Origin: Adineta vaga
Taxonomy: Eukaryota > Rotifera
Direction of reading: 5' to 3'
DNA length: 64,000 nucleotides
Assembly: GCA_021613535.1 (NCBI GenBank)
Contig: CP075493.1
Span: 1,488,001 to 1,552,000, forward strand
Shown in pieces: positions 11,242-23,777 of the stretch. Within the stretch, counting starts at the first letter, position 1. Each line of letters starts with the position of its first letter. Position numbers and translations under genes: made by a program. Under the pieces are notes generated by a model, which searched no databases, was not told the origin of the DNA, and worked only from the letters and a program-made list of their open reading frames with translations.

Positions 11242-12645
11242 ATGATGAAGATTATACTTCTACTTTTTTCTCAATTCTTTATTCTAAATGCTTTATTGCA
11301 TTCAAAGAAATTTTCATTGGTAAATACGACTGATCATCGTACACTTGTCAATGTTAAAATTTATTCCAATCTTGCTGAAGTTATTCAACCGTTAGGAAAA
11401 TTACCACTTGAATTTTCTGTGGACGATTGGTCTGATATTCGTTCTGATTCTATTACTCTTGTTGGTTCAAATGTTAATGTTACACAACAAACAATGACTG
11501 AAAAGAAACTATGTCTGAATAATCTTCAATTGTATATTCGTTCTCCATCCTCAACACAGACGGAAACAAAATTTGTTAAAGCTACAATGATTGATGAAAG
11601 TCGAAATCTAGTTAAATGTATTGATAAAGACATCAGTAAAGAACCAATTTTTCTTACTGTGCAATCCCATGATATAGTGTATATTGATGAACCATCTCCA
11701 TCTAAATATTATGTTAATTTCATTTATAATACAACAGGTGAAGTTCATCTAAGTTATCTTCGTTCAAATCTCAATTGGAAAACACGTTATCAATTGAATC
11801 TATTTGAAGAATCAAAACAACCAGTTATTATTGCCATGGCTGATATTCGTAATGATGGAAAATCCAGAATCAATATTGAACATGCTGAACTTATTGGTGG
11901 TGATATTAATCTTCGTATGTTCGAACACCATCGATCTGAACGATATGAACTTCGAGAACATGCTGTGACGTATGCCTCAGCTAACACACAACTATCAGGT
12001 GGATCATCTCCAGCGTCAGTTTCACGAGGTGAAGAAATCGCTGGTTTATATGTCTTTTCAATTAATCAACCATTATCAATTGATGCGAAAACAAATTATC
12101 TTTTACATATGTTTCGTCCACAAGTAGCTGTTGAACGTTATGGATTGATTCGAAAATCATTTTTTAGCGGCGTTGGAAATTCATTTGATAAAGTTCAACG
12201 ATCATATCGTTTATCATCTGATCGTTTCCTTTCTCGTGGAAACTGTATTTTACGTGAATATGATCGACTTGTTGGAGAAATTCTATTACCTGATTTGGCA
12301 GCCAAAGATAAACATGAATTTTCTATTGGTCAAGATGCAGATGTTGTTTATAGAGAAAATGTTACTCTATTGTCTTCACATACTTTTAATGAAACTTTAC
12401 GATCGGCAAGTAAAGAAGTTGAAGAACGAACACAAACAATTTATATGATTCATTTATCAGTGAAGAATTTCAAAAAGAATCGTTCAGTGAAAGTTGAATA
12501 TCGACAAGAAGTTTATGCTCGATCAGTAAAACTGACAACCAGTAATGGAGGATTTGTACAAGACGGAACCATCATCAAATCGTCAATGACATTATCGACT
12601 GAGGAAGAAAAAGTTTTATCATATAAAATGGAAATGATTAGTTGA
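11242..12645 (+). CDS. secreted DUF4140/DUF4139 protein
   Basis: Single-exon gene of 467 residues with an N-terminal signal peptide (ILLLFSQFFILNALL) and stop TGA. Residues about 30-95 resemble DUF4140 (VNVKIYSNLAEVIQPLGKLP, then SDSITLVGSNV). From about residue 160 the DUF4139 signature appears: VHLSYLRSNLNWKTRYQLNL, equivalent to the family's 'Y.v..a.W.P.Ydl' strand. A further beta-rich region (about residues 330-460) contains YRENVTLLSSHTF and ends with LSTEEEKVLSYKMEM. The family includes bacterial 'mucoidy inhibitor A' proteins and C. elegans F37C4.5; no biochemical role is established that I know of. ATG 11242 was chosen because it gives the signal peptide. Absence of introns is unusual beside its neighbours. 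Confidence 0.75.
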   Translation: MMKIILLLFSQFFILNALLHSKKFSLVNTTDHRTLVNVKIYSNLAEVIQPLGKLPLEFSVDDWSDIRSDSITLVGSNVNVTQQTMTEKKLCLNNLQLYIRSPSSTQTETKFVKATMIDESRNLVKCIDKDISKEPIFLTVQSHDIVYIDEPSPSKYYVNFIYNTTGEVHLSYLRSNLNWKTRYQLNLFEESKQPVIIAMADIRNDGKSRINIEHAELIGGDINLRMFEHHRSERYELREHAVTYASANTQLSGGSSPASVSRGEEIAGLYVFSINQPLSIDAKTNYLLHMFRPQVAVERYGLIRKSFFSGVGNSFDKVQRSYRLSSDRFLSRGNCILREYDRLVGEILLPDLAAKDKHEFSIGQDADVVYRENVTLLSSHTFNETLRSASKEVEERTQTIYMIHLSVKNFKKNRSVKVEYRQEVYARSVKLTTSNGGFVQDGTIIKSSMTLSTEEEKVLSYKMEMIS

Positions 12646-12948
12646 AGTTCTGAACTTTCGTGTGTTTTTTATGCTTTTTGACGTGTTGTTATTTGACAAT
12701 ATTTAGTATAATCTAATAAATTCATATGAGAATTGATACGGTCTGATCACAGCTAAAGAAAGTCATGCTATCCTCAATATAACAGCCAGTTGACATTAAA
12801 GATGTGTTTAAGTCACACTTTGCTCTGGAGTTATTAGAGTTTTTTTTTGGAAACAGACCATCAAATGATTGATTTCTTCTCTTTATTATGTAAAAAATAA
12901 ACACTTTATCATATTTTATACAAAAAGAAAACTTTGATAAAATAAAAA

Positions 12949-15565
12949 CTATTTGTTTGTTTTTCGACGAGTTTTCTTCACTGACAATAAATATTGTTTC
13001 ATTTCACCAATATCTTTACATAACGATAATCTATTTAGAAACTGCCGAATACCCATTGTACTATTCATCGGATTCAAATCTATTTCATTACAAAGTTGAA
13101 TAAATAAAGGATTCGATATTAAACATTGTAGTTGATCATAGGTTAACTGAAATACTGGTGATTGATACATATTATTAGAAGTAGCAATGACTGATTGCTT
13201 GCTTGGAAATTGCCTTGAGATAAACGATTGAACAGTTATCTAAAAAATACAAAACTTTTGAGATAATAATTTTGTATCAAGATTTGAAAATACCTGTTGA
13301 GCATGGAATAATTCGTTTATTTGACGATATTGCACCAATTTTCGCAGTCGATTTTGTAAGGTATAACATGATCGCCCAGGAAAAAATGGTTGAATCTGTG
13401 ACCAACGAGCTAGAAAACAATTAAAATATTTCAACTAATTCTCATAACTGTAAAAATGAATACTATAAGGACGTTTATTTTCTATCTCATATTACTACAG
13501 TAACAAGTGTGCTGATATCGATAGTAGAAATAAAACACTGACTAATCTTTTAAATGATATCAATGAATTCTTATTTTAGATATTACCATTTTGTAGCTGA
13601 TGTTGTTCAATCAATAGTTGATCATCTTCACAACTAAAATCTGTTTTGTCTCGTTCTCTGGTTAAATGAATATATCGATTGTAACATTTCGTTTGTGAAC
13701 GACCAGGAACATCATGAGCAACTAAATTCCAATTTATTGTTTTTCGATTTGATTGTCTTAATACACTCTGCAGAAGTGCCTATGATGACAAAACAAAGAC
13801 AACAATCAATGGATAATCTCAGTCAAATAAAAATGAAAAAAAATCATGTCGCATAGATATAATTTGTACTTCGTCTTCGTCTACTTGCCATTGGCCTCGT
13901 CGAACATTTGGATCGATTCGACGCCATTCACGATGTATTGTTGAAAGACTACAACCAAGTTTATAAGCAACTATATTCAAATCAAACAAATGACTAATTA
14001 TATTTCTAATATCATTTTCTATTTCGATTACTTTTATTCAATGGAATATAATTGTTTTGACGATCTTCTTCGATAGCTTGTTTAAATTCATTCAATTGCT
14101 CATTTGAAAATTTCCTTAAAATACAATGAATAATTTGAGATCAATTTCAAATTTCAAAAGAAAAACTTACAATTTATCTAGACAACTGTTTTGTAAAGAC
14201 ATATAACGAGTTGCACACATTAATGGTGAACGTTGCGTCTAGAAAAAAAAATCAAAATTGAAACATCATCTGTTCAGTCGATCACTTCATGTAACTTACA
14301 AAATTCGATGCAATTGTTGTCCATTGATCTGCATATGATCCATGAATTTGTACTAAATCTGTTAGTAATTGATCTTCTTCTGCAGACCACTTTTGATTGT
14401 AATTAATAGTTGGTAAACATAATTGTTGCCAAGCATGACGACAACATTTTTCTGTATATTGATTATTCATCTAATTGATTATAAAGAATTAAATATAAAA
14501 GTAAATGAAAGAATATTATTTTCTTACCAACGTTTCAGCGATGTATGTCCAATCGATGGAATTATTTGCATTTTCTTGTTGAATTAATTCTCGATTTGAT
14601 AAAAGTCTATGAGTAGAAACATTTTCATTGAGAATAAATCAATTTTAAGATCTTATCTACCGTAAATCGTTCAGCATTGTTTTAACATTTTGAAGTTCTT
14701 GATCAACAATATTTGAATCACGTGTAGAGGTTTGTAAAATCTCAATTCTAAAAAAAAATCAATGACAATCTGATTAATTTATAATTTTACCTTCGAGTTA
14801 ATTCATGTTCTTTGTTCTTTCGAAGATTTTCTGCAACACATTCAATTAATTTTTGAATTATTTCATCTGAGCCTAAATTTTATGTAATCAAATAGATCGT
14901 TTATTCAAACAAGCTGTTAACTAACTTAGACGTGCTTTTTCTTCTCGTTGCATCATTCGACGAATATTTTGAATCGAGTCATTATTTGTCTAAATAAGAA
15001 TTGCATATTTTTTTAATGAAAAAATATCAATATTACTTACAGGTAAATGATTGAAAATATGATCTGAATAAAATTCAAAACTTTGTAATGGAAATATTTC
15101 ATTCGATGAGTGACTGGATTTCTCCTCAGTACTCTAAAACAAAAGAATCAAAATGACATCAAAACAGTTTAACTATTCTTCTTTTCAATTACTAATGATT
15201 GACAATGTTTGGATAGTTGAAATAATTTACGTTGATAACATAAGTTAAGTGTTGTAGCAAATGTTAATAGAGATGATTGATCAGTACGTGGAGAATTCGT
15301 CTGATGAAAATTTTCTTCTAATGAAAAAATATCAGGAATTTCATCGATTTGTTCGTTTTTGATTTGTTGCTCATCGAGAAGTTTAGAAAGCGTTTGTGGA
15401 AATGCTAGAATGATTTTAAAAAAAGAAGCAAACTTTACATTATTTCATCGTCGAGATGATCTAATACTTACCAGCATTTATAGCAACTTCAATCTCTACG
15501 TCATCAACTCGAATATTCAATGCTCTTTCAATCTTTTCAATATCACTTCTAATTACATCAGCCAT
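12949..15565 (-). CDS. SNAPC4: snRNA-activating complex subunit 4-like Myb protein
   Basis: Multi-exon gene; start ATG 15563-15565 directly preceded on the coding strand by acceptor-like TTTTTCTAG, stop TAA 12949-12951. The N-terminal part is acidic and helical. The middle holds Myb/SANT-type repeats: KWSAEEDQLLTDLVQIHGS (exon ending near 14300), a second around KFSNEQLNEFKQAIEED, a third with RRGQWQVDEDE followed by NWNLVAHDVPGRSQTKCYNR, and a fourth with ARWSQIQPFFPGRSCYTLQN. Several tandem repeats with the PGRS-x-C spacing are the hallmark of SNAPC4, which binds the proximal sequence element of snRNA promoters for Pol II and Pol III. The protein is much shorter than human SNAPC4 and its C-terminus, after the last repeat, is only about 100 residues. 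Confidence 0.82.
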
Positions 15566-16910
15566 CTAGAAAAATGAATTAAATTCATATATATATTGAT
15601 ATTTCACTGGTTATTGTGATTGTTTATCTATTCTAGTTTTGATTTGATTTATATAATATCTTCAAACGAGTATTTTCATATCTAATAGTAACTATCCTCG
15701 TCGCTATCGGAATTGCATAGAACTGACACATGCAGATTTGATTTTTGTAAGAAAGTTAAATTGATAATTAGTCGATAATACATTAAATATTTCTTTTTCT
15801 CCTTTGCTTGCAGATTATTACAATTTCTCTTTGAAATTAATGAATCAGATGGAGAAAGAACAGATGTCGCTATTTTTCAATATAGAGGACATACGCTCAT
15901 AGAAAATATCAATGATAATAGGTCTATATACGTAAGTTTCCCACGATTAAATGAATTTATACCAAGCAGAGGAAAGATTTTATGATATTTTTTATTTGAT
16001 ATATATCTCGCACTGTAGAGATGAAAGAATGTTGGTCTTTTTCTAGACAGATGTTTCTTGAAAATCTAACTGAAAATACGGGATTATTGGGATAAGTGAG
16101 GGTGTGGCTGAGGCATTTGTCTGTAATCTACTCACACATCGACGCTCACACACACATTTTTTTCCTCAAAATTAGGCTGTTGACTTCTTGATATCATTCC
16201 GTTGAGGAATTTTGCTGAATAAGATCGATTTGATTGATCCTTAATTAAAATGATCGATGTTCCTTATGCGTATTCAGTCAGATCCAATATACGAGCAAAA
16301 CTTTTTGTTGAAAAGATACATGAAACCAATATAATTATTTCAATTTTATTATCGCTCGAGTCGTTATTAAAATAAAAAATATTTTCAACACAATGTTTCA
16401 AAGGACAAGTTTTGATTAGTGTTCAAAATGTTATTAAGTGACATCGACATCAAGAGATGTTTGTCAATTCTCATGTTGCCTGTTATTTAACGACTGCGAC
16501 GCATTTTCATTGCAATAAGAAATGCGGGTTACCATAGTTATAATAAGAAATCTCGCAGGATAAACTTTGCTTTTGACCACATAATAAATATGCTCGAATC
16601 ATAACCATTTTTGGATAACAAGAATTAATAATTCGGCTATTAAGCATTGAACTACATATTTCCTTTACTACGAATGTTTCCTCTTCTTATTTTGTTCATT
16701 TTGAAATGATTGGGTTTGATGCTGGCAAATGTGATATACGATTTTAATAGCAGAAGTTTGTTTTTCATCGTTTCATTATCGTGGAATGAGTAGTGTGGAC
16801 ATTGTTAACTAGATTCGAATCTGAAAATTTTAAATTTCTAAACTTATAATTCGAGTATTCGTATGTTAAACTATTCAATTTCTTAAGCATTCTGACATAT
16901 TCAATAGTAA
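15566..16910. other. intergenic with one orphan exon-like stretch
   Basis: Mostly AT-rich sequence without coding signal. Exceptions are the exon-like stretch at 15814-15931, listed separately, and a G-rich telomere-like motif at 16098-16113. Confidence 0.5.
15814..15931 (+). pseudogene. orphan exon-like stretch
   Basis: A 118-nt stretch sits between a strong acceptor (TTTGCTTGCAG) and a consensus donor (GTAAGT). One frame stays open for all 39 codons and reads LLQFLFEINESDGERTDVA, then FQYRGHTLIENINDN. I found no partner exon with ATG or stop. It may be left over from a decayed gene, possibly the one remnant at 16911-17606. Family unknown. Confidence 0.4.
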
Positions 16911-17606
16911 ACTATTGAAGTTCGCGATGGAAATGATATTATGGCACTGTTTGAGGGTGAAGATGATCAGTCGGTCTCTTTTTCCACGCTGCATGGCACA
17001 TTCAGTGTGTCCAACGATGAAACGTCGCCCGAGAAGCACTCTCAGTTTGCTCTGCACCTTCCAAAAGTTTAAAAGCTTAGTAGTTGAAAAGTCTTTTCGA
17101 CTTCTACATGTATGGATAAACCATACAAAAATCTTGTCTCATCGACTATCGAAAACTCGGATATTAATATTGAAGCACAATCGAAATCAAAATTATTCTA
17201 TTGCGATTAAGACGGATGCATATGTCATTTCCTTAAGTATGGTAATCTTCTTCGATATTTGGCTAGAGACAACCATGTTCAGAAATTTGAAAAGTGGTCA
17301 ATAAAAGATCTTTCTATGATTATGTACAAATCCAAATTAGACGCAGCCGATAATCAACAGCTAATTGCACTTGTACTAGAGAAAATTACTTTTCATGAAA
17401 GTCGTTACGATCATTTGCTAACATTGAAACAAGGTTGGGTTTTGCCATTACCTCGGAGAGTATAACGAATGACTTCAAAACTACGGCAATTCTTGAAAGA
17501 AAAATTGGATGATGGTGAACAATGAAGGATACGATGGCAACCAGAGTCAGTTGTGAATGAAATGAAGCACAGCAAAGATTCAATAACAGGCAATTACGTT
17601 TTTGAG
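16911..17606 (+). pseudogene. decayed C2H2-type protein of an uncharacterised animal family
   Basis: One continuous frame, interrupted only by stops (17070, 17085, 17208, 17463, 17523), encodes recognisable blocks in order: an acidic stretch (RDGNDIMALFEGEDDQSVSF), a C2H2-like finger (YCD-stop-DGC, then HFLKYGNLLRYLARDNH), a helical KWSIKDLSMIMYKSKLDAAD block and a KLRQFLKEKLDDGEQ block followed by PESVVNEMKHSKDS. This block order recalls a widespread uncharacterised animal family with a single finger, an 'E..L.D.A...Y..KL' helix and a 'F..GE..G.K.DPE.V...M' motif. The first zinc-binding His appears replaced by Tyr. No frameshifts are needed, so decay seems to be by point mutation. Family assignment is from memory of the pattern, not a search. 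Confidence 0.55.
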
Positions 17607-19767
17607 GGTGTGGGTGTGATTAGTTGATCTATACCCATATTCATCCACATTTCAAATAACAGTCCGCCTACTACTTATCAAATATCATTCCAATATTCAA
17701 AGAACTTATTCACTAATGATGTCTTACCAAAATTTGAGAAAAATCATCATAAAAATATGATTCCATCTTTATTCGTTTGTGCTATCGTATGCCGCTACTT
17801 AGTATATTTTGATCAATTTCATATTTAATAATAAAAATACACACATATATTTCTCTATTCTTTCATTGAACTACTCCGACAAAGTGCGGCATAGCTCTCT
17901 GATATTCAATTCTTTATTTCAAGCGACTATAGAGCACAAGGTGAACAAACCAAAATTATATGTAACAAATCTAGCCAAAATCACCTACAACAAAATGACA
18001 AGGAAACAGTATATGAAAGAAACAACATAAAAGTATGGTTACAATTACCATCTTGAGTACCGGATTTGGACAATTCAATTCAAGCATTAAATAATATATT
18101 ACAAACTTTAAAAAGAGAATTCGAGGAAGAACAACGTAAGATAGAACTGAAATACCAACAGCACCTTAAATAAATGCGGAAACTTCGGATTCCATACCAG
18201 AATTATGTGTACTGCAAAAAATGTATGAGAGATGGACCATTCTGGAATGTGTGAAAATCAAAATTATCATGAGAAATATTTTCGATGTGCACGATTTATG
18301 ATCACTTGTTTTTGAATGAATTTTTTTATTTGTATCTAGTGGGATTACGGTTGAAAGCAGCCTCATGAATCGATAAAAGATATATGATGATAGATACAGA
18401 CATCACCATTTTCATAATAGTTCACAAATATTAATAATTGTAGGCAGTGGTTTTTATTAGCTAGAAAACCATGCGTCCAGGAAATCTTAAAGCTACTAGT
18501 CATCTGAGACATATCTACGTACATTTGAGATCTTTTGTGACAAGTTTCACTTCGAAAACTTCTATTTGATTCAAATCTAACATGATATTTGTAATCAGCA
18601 TTAGAAACTGAGTTGATTCATATGTTTTAAATAATTCTTAGAAAAAACATTCTTTTAAAAGAAACTCTGTATTCTCCATCAAGGATGGTCTGGCTAATAA
18701 TGACAAATTTTTCGATAACTCAGCCATTTCGCGAGAGATCATTCTCATCTTACAACTGGACCGAGATATTGATGAGACAATTATGTACACAAAGTCTCAG
18801 CTCTATCAAGTGTAGTTGTAAAGAGTTATCGTGTAAACAGAAGGTTGAACACACAGACCGATTATATTAGTGTACTCACTTTTTGAGTACACTAAAAAAA
18901 CAAATACTTAACAATTCAATTATATCAAAAACTGAACTATCATTCTTTGATTCCATTCACAATGTTCTTCTCGCTAAAACTATCACTCCCTGAACCATCC
19001 AAGTACATAGTCAATCACTTGAACGAATCCCTAAGAAATTTTCATGCTAAAGAATTGAACACAAACAAATTCCCATCTTTACTCAGCACTACCAATATAC
19101 ATAATACCTTCGTATATGCATTAATCCTTTGGAACCTTTCTTCTAAGTCATTCACCTGCTTCATCTCGCGCTGTTAAGGCTCATAGGCACCCAAATAGCA
19201 ATTCGGCTAAGTCTCCGCACAATCACCTGGTTTCGCTTATTTCTTTATCAATAACTCTAACCATTCCTTGAAACCAGATGCGTGATTTTCAATACATAAT
19301 CAACTGCAATAGTCACTACACGTCATTTATATATAGAGATCACTTTTGAGCAATCCTTTGAGATAAGCACAATCTGACTTACTCTCCTAAGTCTATGTAT
19401 AGGGTCTTAATGTGGAATCTTGAGGAATATTTTGTAATTTGTGTATCATCTAGTTGGTTGTTAGGGTAAAATTATTGATATTGGGATAGATTGCCAATTT
19501 TTCGATAAGAAACAGTCGGTTCCGACCGGATAGGCAGAATATCTGACGTCGGATCTGAGAAGTTCCGGTCGAATCGAATCACCTGTGATGATCTGCTGAA
19601 AGCAAAATATGTTAAAGAGTTATTGGGTTTCCAAAAAAGAACATTAATTGTTTATTCTTCTGATGCTGTAGTATTAAATCTTGTCTGCTATGCAAATATG
19701 ACGTATATTATTTTCTTAAACATTTATTGCACAAATAGAAAAGAAAACAAACAATAAGTTATTTTTA
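17607..19767. other. decayed intergenic sequence
   Basis: No intact gene. Fragmentary coding-like stretches occur, including 18069-18173 (plus; NNILQTLKREFEEEQRKIE, ending in TAA; coiled-coil-like) and about 18674-18812 (plus; SREIILILQLDRDIDE). They may belong to the same decayed locus as 16911-17606. A perfect hairpin lies at 18866-18894. Confidence 0.4.
18866..18894. repeat. perfect 12-bp hairpin with 5-nt loop
   Basis: TTAGTGTACTCA is followed by loop CTTTT and then the exact reverse complement TGAGTACACTAA, continuing into an A-run. It is the longest perfect short-loop inverted repeat I noticed. It could be a mobile-element tip, a small RNA stem or the 3' hairpin of a decayed transcript. 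Confidence 0.8.
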
Positions 19768-21452
19768 TTAGACTAGATTAAATCTTTTCAGTTCCGAAAA
19801 GCATTCCGTAAAAAACTTTGGATTTTGATTGATTGCTAACATATTTGAACTTGATTGTCCCATAATTAAAACTACACGTTGCCAAAAGACACTTCGTGTT
19901 TCATTTTCTGTTACAAATGGTTTTAATGGATAGGTTATTTCATGACCCATATAACTAAATGCTAAATAAAGACATGTTAACACAATCGAATGTAATTCCG
20001 AAACGCTTTCAATTGTTGTCGATGGTAGAACATATGTTAATGTATCACGTAAAATTAAATAGACAAATACAATATTAGCTGGATTAACAAATACTTGTTC
20101 TTGCCAACCTTGTAATATTAGATGGCGATCAGCACTTTTTATCCAAGCAATACAATCAATTGGATTCAGTTTTGGTAATAAATGAGCACATGATGAACAT
20201 AAATATTCGCTCAAACAACGTAATAATTCATTTGTTGATGCTTGAATGATTGTTTTTCGTGTTGTTATTGTTGATATTTCTGCTGAACGAATATGTTTTG
20301 TACTTGATGTTGCCGATACAGGATTCGTATTATTCGATATCACTCCATTGGAAGATAATTGGATATGATAATTTTGATAATATTGAGATTGAGATTTTGG
20401 TAAATGGTATGTTGATGGAATGAATGTAGTATGACGTTTATGAACTGAAGGATAAAAAAGACAAATGAATTTAGGGAATATTCATATTCGAATTTGACCT
20501 TCTAAATCCATATCTCCAGAGATGTGTAGAAATCAGCAATGCTTTTTTAATCTCAGTTTTGATGCTTCACCCTTTCTAGCATTATACAATGTCAATGGAG
20601 TATTGATCTCTCATATATAGTCAAAAAAAGACCTGGAAAATCACTAACTTTGTGAATCTTCTAGTCTGAACGAAATTTAGAATGGAAAATCTGACTCGAA
20701 TATCATTTGAATTGATATAGAAAAAAAACAAGTGGTTCAATTAAAACTAAGTGCATTGCAGAAAAATTTTTGTCGAGGTTTTCTGTTCTTTTGGGATGTA
20801 TCTATGATAGTATTTTTGTCTAGAATCGATAAAAAATATAGAAGTTACTCTAAAAATTGATTCTCTTGAGAAATGAAAGTAATGCATAGACTTTCCCTAA
20901 CTATCTTTTTTTTCTATTTTTATTCTAAAATGACAATGTGACCTAATGAATAAAAGATGAGTCTTAATACTAATAATAACCTGTTGTTAAGTCAATTCTT
21001 GATCTTCGTCTCTGTTGAACATGCGTATCAAGTGTACTGTTCATTGATGATTGATCTGGTTTGTTTACTGCTACTACTGATGTGTTGACTGATTCTTTAT
21101 TGGTCAGATCATTCAATGGTTGTTTTATGGAAAATAGACTAAAAGATTTTTTGACATTGATTTGTTCTTGATCAGTTTTTGATGATTTTCTATTGGTTAT
21201 TTTTGCCGTATTTTTCTTCATTAATTCATGAAAATTTTGTGTCGAATATGAATGATGAGTATTTTCTGAAATGATTGTATTAGAACGTTTTATTTTGCCA
21301 TGTGAATGACGTAAAGAAATTTTCTTAATATTAAATGTGTTATTGATAATTTGTAATTGTTTTTTCCATGAAGATCGATTTGGTGTTAAAGTTAAATGAT
21401 TCGAAAATCCATCATGATAGGATTTCGATTGACGAGGTGAAATATTACCCAT
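19768..21452 (-). CDS. CDK5R1: CDK5 activator p35/p39
   Basis: Two exons, 20981-21452 and 19768-20444, split by a 536-bp intron; together 1149 nt, 382 residues. The N-terminus MGNISPRQSK provides Gly2 for N-myristoylation, as in p35/p39, which tethers the active CDK5 complex to membranes. The linker is basic and Ser/Thr-rich. The C-terminal cyclin-like activation domain is strongly conserved: IIQASTNELLRCLSEYLC, DRHLILQGWQEQVFVNPAN, LTCLYLAFSYMGHEITYPLK, and FFTECFSELKRFNL at the end. The protein lacks kinase activity and binds and activates CDK5 in neurons. The donor (GTTATT) is weaker than usual. An acceptor-like CTTTGTAG lies 15 nt before the ATG. No disabling change seen. Confidence 0.95.
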
Positions 21453-23500
21453 AAGAATTGATTAAGTCTACAAAGAAAGATGTAAAAGCAATAAACGTTA
21501 ACGATTCTTCGGCTAATTTCATATCAAACAGATAAGTACAATGTCTGATGTTCCTTCTATTCACCTACCATTGATTCTGTCTGTCGAATCGCGTTTTCTT
21601 TTTCTGTTAGGCTATGAATGTATCTACATGTATGTAGACAAATGAGATAAATTATTCAAAGATAAAGAAATCTTCTATAGAACATACAAGTGCTATTCAC
21701 TAGATCAATGTTCAATGAAAACATATACAATTACATGAAATAAAAATGAACAGATAACCTATTCTGAAGATTTAGAATCTGTTTTCTTTTTTTCTTTCTA
21801 TTAGAACGGACGACCTTAAGAATGAAGAATATTATTAATTATTAGAAAGAAAATTCGGGATTTGTAATCATGCACATGTTCATATTTAGTATTTTTCACA
21901 CTTACGTACCTGTGACCGATGTTCGTCTGATGAATTTCTTAAATTTTTCTATTATCCTTACTAACACGCACTGTCATGCTGAGATGGAAGCATCCTTTTA
22001 GATGTGAATGAGAGAGCGAATGTATTCTCTTCTCTTTTCTATTCATTCTTTGCCTCTAAAAAAAATTCGGCTGAACGCTCATCGGGAGCAATAATAACGA
22101 TGAATAGAGAGAGAGAGAAAGAAAAAAAACAGGAGAGCAAGAGAGAAACGAACACACATATACATACTTGAAGGAGTCGTCTCCTCTACGCGCAAAAAAA
22201 AGTATGTGTGTGAACTAGTTCTTTTCTTTAATATATTGATGCCATGTTTCCATATAACTGCCTGTGTTGTCCAGAAGTGGAATGATGAATTGAATACGAC
22301 GGTGTGTACATTGAACTCGGTCAATTTTGAACATCGTTGAGAAATGTCTTCCTTCGTCTGTAAGACAAGAGGAAAAAAAAAAGAAAAAAAGGAAAGGAAA
22401 ATGTCACCAATACTTGAGTCCGTTTTTCTAGACAGTCATCATCGATGAATCGGAAATGTCTCGGCGTCGATCGACTGAATGGCTTCTATGTACTAATTGA
22501 ATAAATATAAAATTAACTACTATGTATGGAAAGAAGTAGAATAGAGTATAGTTGTCATCTTAGTGAAAATAATGAGTTCGACAGTGATTAGAAAAGAAAC
22601 TCATTTTTCTGCTCTGTTTGATTGAATTAGTGAAGCGTCAGTTGAATTGCCGATGGACAACGGAAATGAACATAGACTGACATCGACGGGTTATGAACAT
22701 CTTGTAATTTCTTTATCTTATTCTTCGTCTAACTCTTAGAAAGAATCTTATTTATAAATTTGATACGATACATGTCAAGGAATAATCTCGATAATTTATT
22801 CCTTTACACATTATCATTCATCCAATAGACAGCATAGATATTAACGTCTTTTCTTTAGTTTAAAATTAGAGATTCTAATGATTTATTTCATCATTCGAGT
22901 TTCTTTTTCTGACTTTCATATTTGAACAGACAGACAAACAGTCATATTTCTAATCAATAGGAAGCAAATGTGTCTATTTCAATTATTCAAAATCTGTGTA
23001 AATGAAAATATTTAATTACTTTGACGAATCCAAAGTTGTCTGATGTTATAATAATCTTGTCTTTTGCCAATAGATTTTCTATAGATTAGAATGAACCGAT
23101 CGAACTACTTGTTTTTTGTTGTGGAATACTCGAGACTTATGATTTATATTAAGTTTTCAATAATATTGCCCTGTGGCATCAATACATCTATAAATAAAAA
23201 TATTGATTTTCTATATAAAAAAATCGCTTGCATGGAAGTTCTTTTTGGATATATAGAATCATAGTTTGTAGGAAGATTATATTGAGAAATAACATGAAAC
23301 GTTCAGAATCTTGATAAAATCTAAACTGATGTAAACTTCTTTCGGAATATTCTTATCTAATTCGTATGTTTTATTCGTAGATTATTGATTAAATATATGA
23401 ATGTTAATCAAAAGAAAAATAGAGTTTTAGTCAATGTAATCATCGGCTAAAGATTCAACAATTATTCGTGATAAATTCTTGTATTTCTTTTGTATACTGA
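21453..23500. other. intergenic, no gene seen
   Basis: AT-rich sequence with GA-rich microsatellite runs around 22105-22150 and A-runs near 22370-22400. Short open frames overlap these repeats and have no coding character. Part may be promoter or 5' UTR of CDK5R1. Confidence 0.5.
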
Positions 23501-23509
23501 TTTATTAAG

Positions 23510-23650
23510 CGATATTAAATTATTCAGTGTCATCTAAACAATAATTAATAAAATCAATATGTAAATGTCGTTTTCTCTCGTCTCTTCTAGACAATTCTTA
23601 ATAATTTAATTACCTCATCGAAAATATTTTATTCATCTTTTATATTCAAA
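23510..23650 (-). pseudogene. decayed FAH exon-2/3 fragment (copy A2)
   Basis: Shares the CATCTAAACAATAA...AAATCAATAT and ATTACCTCATCGAAAA landmarks with the intron 2/exon junction of intact FAH (27310-27410) and with the fragment at 25540-25720. It lies just downstream of pseudo-copy A, as the other fragment lies just downstream of intact FAH. Confidence 0.5.
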
Positions 23651-23777
23651 TAATATGTTCATGACATATGAAATCTTGAGAGTGTGAAATATCAGTAGTT
23701 GATTTACGATCAAAATGACAATGATGTATAAATTTTAGATCAATGAAATTTTATTCTAGTTTCTTTTATTATCAATC

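Noticed and set aside
18947-19177. 76-codon plus-strand ORF
   Set aside because: No recognisable motif, no splice partners, lies in decayed DNA.
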